DNA of 64,000 bases from contig JADGPR010000008.1 of the NCBI GenBank assembly GCA_017882335.1, positions 1 through 64,000 on the forward strand. The letters run 5' to 3'. This document shows positions 40,775 to 49,142 of the stretch, one piece after another. The notes below the pieces were generated by a model, which searched no databases, was not told where the DNA came from, and saw nothing but the letters and a program-made list of their open reading frames with translations. A program made the translations under genes and the position numbers. The stretch is from Bacteroidales bacterium (lineage in GTDB: Bacteria > Bacteroidota > Bacteroidia > Bacteroidales > FEN-979). Numbering within the stretch: the first letter of the stretch is position 1; the number at the start of each line of letters is the position of its first letter.

Positions 40775-41878
40775 TTATGCCGGGATGAACCTGACCGCAG
40801 TGGCTTTGAAATGGAGCCAGATCTTCTTTCCTTCCTTGAGTTTAAGATGTGCCAGCGATTCAGCCGTGATCAGCGCGTGAAGCGTGATCCCTGCATCAAC
40901 AACGACATCAATACCCCTTACTCCGGGAATGATCTCGGTGATGGTTCCCTCGAAATTATTTGTTGCACTCGAATCAAAAGATTCAATGGAAAGGATGATA
41001 TCTTCACCCCTGATCAGGATAAAACCCTCAGGCCCGGTATCAGGCGGGAGCAGCCTGACGGCAATGGTTTTATCTACAATGGCAACGCTGTTATTATTCT
41101 CACTGGCTAACCGTGCCTTGAAAAAATTCCTGGCTCCGACAAAATGTGCAACAAACTCTGATTTTGGATTCCGGAACACCTTTTCCGGTGTGCCTTCCTG
41201 GATAATGGATCCATCATGAATTACCGCAATTCTGTTACCGAGTGAAAGGGCTTCTTCATAATCATGCGTCACATGAAGGATCGTTTGTCCCTGACGGTGG
41301 ATATTCCTTAATTGGCTTCGGAGGTCTGATTTAATGCGGGTATCGAGCGAAGCAAGGGGTTCGTCGAGCAACAGAACCTTAGGTTGCTGGATCAGCGTCC
41401 GGGCCAGGGCAACCCGTTGCATCTCCCCGCCCGAAAGGGTGGAAGGCCTCCTGTCAAGAAGTCCTGAGATACTCAATTGTTCTGCAATCAGGTGAACCCT
41501 CTCTTTTTTTTCTTCACGACTTACTTTCCGGGCGTGCAGGGAATAGGCGATGTTTTCGTAAACAGTCATGTGTGGGAAAACAGCATGGTCCTGGAATACC
41601 AACCCGATTCCCCGGTTCTGGATCTTGTGATGGGTAATGTCGTTGCCTTCCATTATTATGTATCCGCTTTCGGGATGAACCAGCCCGGCTATGGTTTCCA
41701 GTAACATCGATTTACCTGCGCCAGACTCGCCCAACAGAATGAAATAATCACCCTGTTCAACCGAGAAAGAGACATCCTTCAAACAGAAATTCAAAAATCG
41801 CTTTGAAATATTTTTAAGTTCTAGAATAATGTCACCCCTGCGGGGTTCAAGGGTATTTTTTATTTTTTTTTTCACCAT
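40775..41878 (-). CDS. wtpC: Tungstate/molybdate ABC transporter ATP-binding protein with C-terminal TOBE-like region
   Basis: LGESGAGKSMLLETIAGL; LSGGEMQRVALARTL; adjacent to WtpA/WtpB. Confidence 0.9.
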   Translation of the reverse strand: MVKKKIKNTLEPRRGDIILELKNISKRFLNFCLKDVSFSVEQGDYFILLGESGAGKSMLLETIAGLVHPESGYIIMEGNDITHHKIQNRGIGLVFQDHAVFPHMTVYENIAYSLHARKVSREEKKERVHLIAEQLSISGLLDRRPSTLSGGEMQRVALARTLIQQPKVLLLDEPLASLDTRIKSDLRSQLRNIHRQGQTILHVTHDYEEALSLGNRIAVIHDGSIIQEGTPEKVFRNPKSEFVAHFVGARNFFKARLASENNNSVAIVDKTIAVRLLPPDTGPEGFILIRGEDIILSIESFDSSATNNFEGTITEIIPGVRGIDVVVDAGITLHALITAESLAHLKLKEGKKIWLHFKATAVRFIPA

Positions 41879-42058
41879 TTTGCTAGAATAATGTCACCCC
41901 TGTGGGGTTCAAAGGTATTTTTTATTTTATTTTTCACCATTTCGCTAGAATAATGTCACTCCTGTGGGGTTCAAGGGTATTTTTTATTTTTTTTTCACCA
42001 TTTCGCTAGAATAATGTCACCCCTACGGGGTTTATAGGTATTTTTTATTTTTTTTCGC
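41821..42058 (-). repeat. Four tandem ~62-bp repeats with CCCCnnnGGGG hairpins and variable poly-T tracts
   Basis: ctagaataat recurs at 41821, 41883, 41945, 42006. Confidence 0.97.
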
Positions 42059-42849
42059 TATTTCGCTACTTCGCTATTTTTCTCTTTCGCAAGCCATCTC
42101 AGCATGATAAACAATGTCAGGGAAATCAGGATGAATAAAACAGAAACAGGCCGTGCATATTTCAATCCGAAAGCCCCAAACCGTTCATAGATCAGCACCG
42201 GTGTAATCATGGGGTGATAAGCAACGACGATAACGGCACCGAATTCACTCATTCCGCGTGCAAACATGAGGATCAGGCCTGAAACAACATTTCTCCAGGC
42301 CAATGGCAGGGAGATGGTGAAGAAAACCCTGGCCGGTGTTGCACCCAGCGTAAGTGCTGCCTTTTCAGTACGTTCCGGAACACCGGCAAAACCGTCACGG
42401 GCAGCATTTATAAGGTATGGAATGCTCACAAACGCCATAGCAATGGCGATCCCGGCAGGATTCCCGATAAAATTCAGGCCGATAGCCGAACCCATTTTAC
42501 CCAATACGGTGTCCCTGGAAACGAACCCAAGGATCGCGATCCCGGCTGCAGAATGAGGAATCACAATGGGAAGGTCAATAATGCCTGTAACCAACTTTTT
42601 GAGGGGGAATTTTTTTCTTGCCAGGAGATAAGCGAGTGGAATGGCAGCCAATGCAAATAACGAAGTAGCCGCCATCGAGGTCCAGATGGTCAGCCAGATA
42701 CTGCCGGTGACTTCTTTGTCTTTTGCTGTCTCAAACAAACTCTGCGGACTGGTCTTGAAGAACATCCCCAGCAAAGGGGCCAGTATGAAAAGCAGGACCA
42801 GCGACCCGAGGAGGATGAAGACCAATTGTATGGGTTGATAGCGTTTCAA
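42058..42849 (-). CDS. wtpB: Tungstate/molybdate ABC transporter permease
   Basis: EKAALTLGATPARVFFTISLPLAWRNVVSGLILMFARGMSEFGAVIVV. Confidence 0.9.
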   Translation of the reverse strand: MKRYQPIQLVFILLGSLVLLFILAPLLGMFFKTSPQSLFETAKDKEVTGSIWLTIWTSMAATSLFALAAIPLAYLLARKKFPLKKLVTGIIDLPIVIPHSAAGIAILGFVSRDTVLGKMGSAIGLNFIGNPAGIAIAMAFVSIPYLINAARDGFAGVPERTEKAALTLGATPARVFFTISLPLAWRNVVSGLILMFARGMSEFGAVIVVAYHPMITPVLIYERFGAFGLKYARPVSVLFILISLTLFIMLRWLAKEKNSEVAK

Positions 42850-42924
42850 TTTTTGGTATTTGGTATTAGGTTTTAGGTATTAAAATTTCGTGACGATTTA
42901 CGCGTTACGCGAAAAGAATTTTCG

Positions 42925-43890
42925 CTATTTCCCTTCTTTTGCAAATGCTTTCAGCTCTTTCGGAAGTTTATCGTAATTCTTTGTTGGCATGGGCAGAACC
43001 GATGATTGTCCATTCTTCTCCATGATTTTCATCCCCTTTTCTTTGGAAAGAAGGAACTGCAGAAACGCAATAGCTGCCGGTTTATTCGGTGCATCGCGCA
43101 ACATCGTTACACCATAAACCATGGGTTCCCCTTTCACGGTTTCTTTCTTTCCCGGTTCTTTTCCGTTGATCTCTGTAACGGCTTTGGCATATAGTGCGGC
43201 AAAACCCATGTTTTTCAGGTTGATCTCATCGGGCAGAGTAATGTATTTCAGGTTATGTTGAATAGCGACCGAGCGGTAAAGAAAGATATAATCGATGCTG
43301 CCTGATTCCAGTAATGCAAGCAGGTCAACTTCTTTCGGCCGGATGTAGTTCTGATCCTTGCCGGAAATCATTTTTGCAAGTCCCGGTTTTTTATAAAATT
43401 TCTCTGCCAGTTGAAGTGACATGACGGTACGATAGCCGCAGGGATCGGCATTGGGATCAGCACGGCCAAAAGCAACTTCATTTTTCATCAGGAGTTCATA
43501 CCAGTTTTTCGAATTAATCTGGCCGGCAAGTCGAGATTTTTCCTGGTAGACGATTGAGAGTTCATTACTGACAAACTTGATGTTCCAGTCTGCATATTTC
43601 GGGATCAGCATGTTATCAATCACTCCATAATCGGATGATGCCAGAATATCGCATGGACGATTGAGATCGGTGATTTTCCGGGCAGAAGCCACACTGCCAG
43701 CCGATTCCATCAGGATCTTCACATTCGGATACAATTTATTGAATTCAGCAGCAATTTCCTTAAAAGGAACCGAAAGACTTCCAGCATGAAAAATGATCAG
43801 ATCACCTGAAATAGCATCGTTTTTTTTCTGACTGAATATAGAAATGGACATTAATGCTGCCGTAATAAGTAGAAAATATTTCTTCGTCAT
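42925..43890 (-). CDS. wtpA: Tungstate/molybdate ABC transporter substrate-binding protein
   Basis: LIIFHAGSLSVPFKEIAAEFNKLYP; ESAGSVASARKITDLNRPCDILASSDYGVI; FGRADPNADPCGYRT. Confidence 0.92.
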   Translation of the reverse strand: MTKKYFLLITAALMSISIFSQKKNDAISGDLIIFHAGSLSVPFKEIAAEFNKLYPNVKILMESAGSVASARKITDLNRPCDILASSDYGVIDNMLIPKYADWNIKFVSNELSIVYQEKSRLAGQINSKNWYELLMKNEVAFGRADPNADPCGYRTVMSLQLAEKFYKKPGLAKMISGKDQNYIRPKEVDLLALLESGSIDYIFLYRSVAIQHNLKYITLPDEINLKNMGFAALYAKAVTEINGKEPGKKETVKGEPMVYGVTMLRDAPNKPAAIAFLQFLLSKEKGMKIMEKNGQSSVLPMPTKNYDKLPKELKAFAKEGK

Positions 43891-43952
43891 AACTAAAGAT
43901 TATCGTAGACATTATTATTCTGCATTCTGATTTCTGAATTCTTAATTCTGAA

Positions 43953-44327
43953 TTATTCCAAGTCCTGGATGAATTTCTCAAATCCTTCCTGAATAACAGA
44001 ATCCACCGCTGCATGAAAATGGTCGAAAGCCTGTACCAGTTTTTTCCCTTCAGGTGTGAGCATAGTGCGGCCTCCGTCACTTCCGCCCCGTTGTTTTTCC
44101 AGAAGCGGGAATCCGAAGAATTGCTCGATCTTTTTCAGGTTACCCCATGTTCTGCGATAAGTGTATCCGAGCTCATCACAAGCAGCTTTTATGGATCCTT
44201 TTTCTTCGATCAGTTTCAGTATCTGCCATTTTCCATCGCCAAGGATCCCCTTTTCATCTTTATCAGACATCCATATCTTGTAATGAAGGTGGATGCTCGA
44301 TAAGCGGTTAGTGAATGTTTTTTCCAT
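43953..44327 (-). CDS. ModE-type winged HTH regulator (DNA-binding domain only)
   Basis: LIEEKGSIKAACDELGYTYRRTWGNLKKIEQFFGFPLLEKQRGGSDGGRTMLTPEGKKL; about 124 aa, no molbindin domain. Confidence 0.88.
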   Translation of the reverse strand: MEKTFTNRLSSIHLHYKIWMSDKDEKGILGDGKWQILKLIEEKGSIKAACDELGYTYRRTWGNLKKIEQFFGFPLLEKQRGGSDGGRTMLTPEGKKLVQAFDHFHAAVDSVIQEGFEKFIQDLE

Positions 44328-44344
44328 AGGTTACAATGTTTACG

Positions 44345-44352
44345 CAAAATTA
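44345..44352 (-). promoter_or_regulatory. Candidate -7 box TAATTTTG for modE-wtpABC operon
   Basis: Matches Bacteroidetes TAnnTTTG, upstream of the 44327 start. Confidence 0.45.
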
Positions 44353-44360
44353 GTTTTTTT

Positions 44361-44386
44361 TCGATATGTCGGTATCAACATATCGA
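44361..44386. promoter_or_regulatory. ModE-like operator TCGATATGT-N8-ACATATCGA
   Basis: Perfect 9-bp inverted repeat, extended by flanking T7/A6; same architecture at 48385-48410. Confidence 0.8.
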
Positions 44387-44425
44387 AAAAAATATCTATA
44401 AAATAGAAGCGTTCTAAATAATTTG

Positions 44426-44433
44426 TACATTTG
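44426..44433 (+). promoter_or_regulatory. Candidate -7 box TACATTTG for the aldehyde dehydrogenase gene
   Basis: Exact TAnnTTTG match about 20 nt before ATG 44454. Confidence 0.55.
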
Positions 44434-44453
44434 CATACAAAAAGTTTGAATTT

Positions 44454-46094
44454 ATGAACAATGCAATTTTTAACATGGAACGCCCGGTCAATGAACACGC
44501 GATGGATTATGCTCCGGGTTGTAAAGAAAGAAAAGCGCTGAATTCAGAACTCACCCGTATGAGCAATGAAGTGATAGACATTCCGCTGATCATCGATGGG
44601 AAGGAAGTCAGGACCGGCGATACCGGGAAGATTGCGATGCCTCATGATCACCAGCATGTGCTTGCCAATTATCATAAGGCAGGAGAGAAGGAGGTGAAAA
44701 TGGCCATTAATGCAGCCCTGAAAGCCCACACGGAATGGTCATCCTTTTCCTGGGTCGAACGGGTCTCCATCAACCTGAAGATAGCCGAGCTGGTGGCAAA
44801 AAAATACCGGTTTGTAATGAATGCCGCTACCATGCTGGGACAAGGAAAGAACGCATACCAGGCTGAGATTGACGCAGCCTGTGAGACCATCGATTTTCTC
44901 AGGTACAATGCCTGGTTCACTTCTGAAATATATAAGCTTCAACCCAATTCACAATCGGGTGTAATCAACCGCACGGAATACCGGCCATTGGAAGGATTCA
45001 TCTTTACGGTTTCTCCGTTTAATTTCACTGCCATCGGCTCGAACCTGAACCTGGCTCCCGTGGTGATGGGAAATACGGTGGTCTGGAAACCCTCCTCCAC
45101 AAGCCTGTTATCAAATTACTATCTTATGAAGATTTACAAAGAAGCCGGTGTTCCAGACGGGGTGATCAATTTCTTACCGGGATCAGGGAGCCTGATCAGC
45201 AAAACAGTTTTAGAACACAGGGATTTTACCGGGATTCATTTTACCGGATCAACCGGGACCTTTAACGGGATTTGGAAGACCATCACAGAAAACATCAGGA
45301 CTTACAAATCATATCCAAGGATCGTTGGTGAAACTGGCGGGAAAGACTTCATCTTTGTACATTCTTCCGCCGATCCTCAGGAAGTAGCCGTTGCCATAGT
45401 GAGAGGCGCTTTTGAATACCAGGGGCAAAAATGTTCGGCTGCTTCCCGTGCTTATATCCCGGAATCATTATGGACTGATATTAAAAACCGGATGGGCGAA
45501 ATGATCTCACGGATCACAGTAGGGGATGTCAACGAGTTCAGCCATTTTATGAATGCAGTCATTGATGAAAAGTCGTTTGATAACATCATGGGAACCATCG
45601 GCTATGCAAAAAAATCGAACGATGCGGAAGTGATCTTTGGCGGAAATGGCGAAAAATCGAAAGGATATTTTATTGAACCAACTGTGATTCTCACAAAAGA
45701 TCCCCATTTCAAAACGATGGAAGAAGAGATCTTTGGTCCGGTAATGACCATCTATGTTTATAAGGATAAGGATTTTGAAGCTACCCTGAAGATCTGTGAC
45801 CAGACTTCACCCTATGCCTTGACCGGATCCGTCTTTGCAAAAGACAGGGAAGCCCTGAACCATGCCTGTCGTATCCTGCGGTATGCTGCCGGAAACATGT
45901 ACTTCAATGATAAGCCATCCGGTGCGGTTGTGGGACAACAGCCTTTCGGCGGTGCGAGAGGTTCAGGTACCAATGATAAATCAGGGAGTTTTCTGAACCT
46001 GTTACGCTGGACAAGCCCGAGGACGATCAAAGAAACCCTGATCCCTCCTACAGAATTTACTTATCCGTTCATGAAGGAAGACCGCTGTCACTGA
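44454..46094 (+). CDS. pruA: Aldehyde dehydrogenase, L-glutamate gamma-semialdehyde (1-pyrroline-5-carboxylate) dehydrogenase type
   Basis: FIFTVSPFNFTAIGSNLNLAPVVMGNTVVWKPS; FEYQGQKCSAASRAYIP; QQPFGGARGSGTNDKSG. Confidence 0.92.
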   Translation: MNNAIFNMERPVNEHAMDYAPGCKERKALNSELTRMSNEVIDIPLIIDGKEVRTGDTGKIAMPHDHQHVLANYHKAGEKEVKMAINAALKAHTEWSSFSWVERVSINLKIAELVAKKYRFVMNAATMLGQGKNAYQAEIDAACETIDFLRYNAWFTSEIYKLQPNSQSGVINRTEYRPLEGFIFTVSPFNFTAIGSNLNLAPVVMGNTVVWKPSSTSLLSNYYLMKIYKEAGVPDGVINFLPGSGSLISKTVLEHRDFTGIHFTGSTGTFNGIWKTITENIRTYKSYPRIVGETGGKDFIFVHSSADPQEVAVAIVRGAFEYQGQKCSAASRAYIPESLWTDIKNRMGEMISRITVGDVNEFSHFMNAVIDEKSFDNIMGTIGYAKKSNDAEVIFGGNGEKSKGYFIEPTVILTKDPHFKTMEEEIFGPVMTIYVYKDKDFEATLKICDQTSPYALTGSVFAKDREALNHACRILRYAAGNMYFNDKPSGAVVGQQPFGGARGSGTNDKSGSFLNLLRWTSPRTIKETLIPPTEFTYPFMKEDRCH

Positions 46095-46118
46095 TCGTGA
46101 CGCGTGACGCGTGACGCG
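46095..46118. repeat. (GTGACGC)n repeat
   Basis: gtgacgcgtgacgcgtgacgcg between convergent genes. Confidence 0.85.
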
Positions 46119-46142
46119 GAAAAGATGAATGAAGCTTCAAAT

Positions 46143-48305
46143 TTATTCCTGGAACAGTGCAACGGTTTCAATCAATTCCGGAAGATCCATGCCGATATTT
46201 TTCAGGTGTTCGATCTTCGGAACGCCATTCTTATTCCATCCGCGACGCTCATAAACGGCATCAAGCAACTGCTCATACTGATCTTCCCGGTATGTGCGGA
46301 GGACTGCCATCTTCTCTTCGGTTGACTTCCCGGAAGGATCAAACGCTACTTTTTCCAGCAGCTGTTTGTCATAACGTTCAGCGCGGGATTCATACTCTTC
46401 TTTCGTCACCGGTCCGCAGGCACGGTAGGGTTGTGCATCATGCTTACGCATACCATAGCCCCTGCGCAGGTTGAAAATCCGCTGAAAATTATAAACCCGT
46501 TCTGATTGCCTTAAAAGTTCAGTCTTATCGATATTCTGGCCGGTAACAGCATTAAATATGGTTACGTAATTGTCAACGTGCTCCGGCACTTTTGCGGGTT
46601 CGGAAGATTGGGGATTGTCTTCAGGTTCGACATCATTCCAAGGCAGTTTGCAGAATCCTGCCAATCCAAACCAGGTACGGAACATCGGGAAGTAATGCAG
46701 GGCTTCGGCTTTCTTTTCAAAGGTGGGGATCTGGTTGTTCACCATATCCATGAAGATCAACCATGCTTCGTCGTGCTGCGGTCCTTTGTTTGTCATTGCA
46801 TACCCTCCCTGCTGTGCAAGGGATTCTTTGGAAACATACTGCGAATATTCCAGTCCTTTGTTTTCCATTCCGATGTCCTGCATGAACTTCGGGTCTCCCC
46901 AGCCATTCTTTGCAAAAATTTCTTTCATCTTTCTGACTCCCTGTCCGGCGATGGGACCAAAGCCTTCACCCCGTGAAACCTGGTGAAGGAGATCCATAGC
47001 TGCATCGGCATTCCCGAAATTCAGTTTCAGTCCGCCTGTACGTTCTTCATTCAGGATGCCGGTTTCATAGCATTCCATGACAAAACCAAGAATGGTTCCC
47101 CAGCTGATGGTGCAGATGCCGTAAGTATCACAATAAAAGTTAGCTTCAATGGTGAAATCAGGATTAAAGATCCCGGCAATGGATCCCAACGATGAGGTTG
47201 TTTCGTATTCCGGTCCATCAACAATCACCTTATCCCCTTTGTAAGGGCCGGAACGAAGTTCGTAATTATCAACACCTTTGGCGCACGACATGTTACAACC
47301 GATCCAGCATCCGTCGGGGACATTTTGAGTAAAATACGATTTCCAGACATCCCCGCGGATTTTAACTGCATCAGGATGGCTTCCAAACCGGAAATTGTTG
47401 ACCGGGAGAAGGTCATAGTCGTTCATGATGAGGGTGAGGTGGGCCGTTCCTTTCGACCGCATTTCGCATTGTTTGTCGTCCAATTCACGCATCTCTTTGT
47501 TGAAGCGGCGTCCGCGTTCCTGGATGGCTTCAAGGTTCGCCACATTGTTACGGTTTCCGCCGATGTTTTTCACCTTTGCAACCAGCGCCTTCACTTTTTT
47601 GTCGCGCAGCACTGTGCCGATCCCGCCGCGTCCGGCCTGCTTCAGGCGGACCAGTTTGCGTTTAGGATCATAAAATGTGAAATTCAGCATCCCGATGAGG
47701 GAATGCTCGGCCGCAGTACCGGCAGCAACAACCGCCACATTCATTTTGTCCTTCTCATTGTCTTCCTTTGCAAAGGTTTCATGCAGGATTTCCCCGAGAA
47801 TGTGGCTGTCGGAAGGCAGGTCGCCTGCTTCATAGATCTCAACAACTTCGCGCTCTTCGTCCAGTAAAATCATGATTTCCTGGTCCGACTTTCCCTGCAA
47901 TTCAATGGCATCAAATCCGCAGAATTTCAGAAAAGGGCCAAAGAAACCGCCAACATTGGAGTCGACGATGATATCGGTTTGCGGACTGATGGCGCAACAG
48001 ATGGCTTTGCCGGCACCGGAATACTGAGTGATGCCGCAACAAGGCCCACCGGAAATGACGATCTCGTTTTCCGGGTCATTCCATTTTGTGCCGGGTTTCG
48101 TAGCATCCCATAATAGGCGGAGGTCAAATCCTTTTCCTCCAATGAATTTATCTTTCATTTGCTGGGTAACCGGCTTTTCCTTGATGGTGCGATCGCCAAC
48201 ATTTACATAAAGCGTGCGGTTGTTGTAGCCTTTGTCAATCGGGGCCCAGGTGTATTTGTAGGTTGCGAGCAGTTTGTGTTTTTCTTTGAATTCTGCGAGT
48301 TTCAT
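46143..48305 (-). CDS. Tungsten-containing aldehyde:ferredoxin oxidoreductase family protein
   Basis: FIGGKGFDLRLLWDATKPGTKWNDPENEIVISGGPCCG; GRGGIGTVLRDKKVKALV; CWIGCNMSC cluster motif. Start moved to MKLAEFKEK at 48305. Confidence 0.93.
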   Translation of the reverse strand: MKLAEFKEKHKLLATYKYTWAPIDKGYNNRTLYVNVGDRTIKEKPVTQQMKDKFIGGKGFDLRLLWDATKPGTKWNDPENEIVISGGPCCGITQYSGAGKAICCAISPQTDIIVDSNVGGFFGPFLKFCGFDAIELQGKSDQEIMILLDEEREVVEIYEAGDLPSDSHILGEILHETFAKEDNEKDKMNVAVVAAGTAAEHSLIGMLNFTFYDPKRKLVRLKQAGRGGIGTVLRDKKVKALVAKVKNIGGNRNNVANLEAIQERGRRFNKEMRELDDKQCEMRSKGTAHLTLIMNDYDLLPVNNFRFGSHPDAVKIRGDVWKSYFTQNVPDGCWIGCNMSCAKGVDNYELRSGPYKGDKVIVDGPEYETTSSLGSIAGIFNPDFTIEANFYCDTYGICTISWGTILGFVMECYETGILNEERTGGLKLNFGNADAAMDLLHQVSRGEGFGPIAGQGVRKMKEIFAKNGWGDPKFMQDIGMENKGLEYSQYVSKESLAQQGGYAMTNKGPQHDEAWLIFMDMVNNQIPTFEKKAEALHYFPMFRTWFGLAGFCKLPWNDVEPEDNPQSSEPAKVPEHVDNYVTIFNAVTGQNIDKTELLRQSERVYNFQRIFNLRRGYGMRKHDAQPYRACGPVTKEEYESRAERYDKQLLEKVAFDPSGKSTEEKMAVLRTYREDQYEQLLDAVYERRGWNKNGVPKIEHLKNIGMDLPELIETVALFQE

Positions 48306-48384
48306 AGGAGTCGGAATTAACAGGGATGGTTTCGAATGTAAAATTAAATAAAAAATCAATGTAACTGATAGGAATTCAAAAAGT

Positions 48385-48410
48385 TCGATATGCCATGATG
48401 TGCATATCGA
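48385..48410. promoter_or_regulatory. ModE-like operator TCGATATGC-N8-GCATATCGA
   Basis: Perfect 9-bp inverted repeat with the same 8-nt spacing as 44361-44386. Confidence 0.8.
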
Positions 48411-48455
48411 TGGAAGTCATTTCGGCAGGAAATCAGGTGATTAATCCATTTTTGT

Positions 48456-48463
48456 TAATTTTG
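48456..48463 (+). promoter_or_regulatory. Candidate -7 box TAATTTTG for thiF/thiS-like genes
   Basis: Exact TAnnTTTG match. Confidence 0.45.
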
Positions 48464-48529
48464 CGTCAAAGAATGGATCACTGACTGAAAAACAGCGAAT
48501 CCTTAAATCGTAAACACCAACACCGTGTC

Positions 48530-49108
48530 ATGACATTCGAAGAGATTAAGAAAATCCTTCAACACAAGATCGTGGGGATTGCCGGTGCCGGCGGACTCGG
48601 ATCCAATTGTGCAGTGGCACTTGCCCGTGTAGGAACCGGTACACTCATTATTGCTGATTTTGATGTGGTGAGCGAGAGCAACCTGAACCGTCAGTATTTT
48701 TTTTATGACCAGATCGGGAAACCCAAAGCAGATGCACTAAAGGAAAACATTCAAAGGATCAATCCTTCCGTGAAGGTTATTACGCACAATATTTGTCTTA
48801 CAAGAGATAATATTCCCGTCCTTTTCAGGGATTGCGATGTCATCGTTGAGGCATTTGACCTGGCAGATCAAAAAGAGATGCTGATAGAAACCGTGCTGAC
48901 TGAGTTTCCGGAAAAACCACTTGTCATCGGGCTTGGTATAGCCGGGTGGGGGAATAATGATGGTATTCATTGCCGGAAAGTAGATAATATGTTTATTTGT
49001 GGGGATGAGATCTCTGAAATTACTCCCGATTTACCTCCAATTGCCCCAAGAGTGGGGATTGTTGCCAATATGCAGGCAAATATTGTACTGGACCTGTTGT
49101 TGAAGTAG
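48530..49108 (+). CDS. Small ThiF/MoeB-like E1 adenylyltransferase
   Basis: GIAGAGGLGSNCAVALARVG; IADFDVVSESNLNRQYFFYDQIGKPKADAL. Confidence 0.9.
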   Translation: MTFEEIKKILQHKIVGIAGAGGLGSNCAVALARVGTGTLIIADFDVVSESNLNRQYFFYDQIGKPKADALKENIQRINPSVKVITHNICLTRDNIPVLFRDCDVIVEAFDLADQKEMLIETVLTEFPEKPLVIGLGIAGWGNNDGIHCRKVDNMFICGDEISEITPDLPPIAPRVGIVANMQANIVLDLLLK

Positions 49109-49142
49109 AAAATGGAAGAAAGAATTTTGAAAATCTGAAAAA

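Noticed and set aside
41821-42058. Tandem ~62-bp repeats considered as a CRISPR array
   Set aside because: The whole unit is repeated with no unique spacers, and there are no cas genes nearby.
47325-47867. 180-aa plus-strand ORF
   Set aside because: Antisense shadow of the AOR gene; no start context and no recognisable domain.
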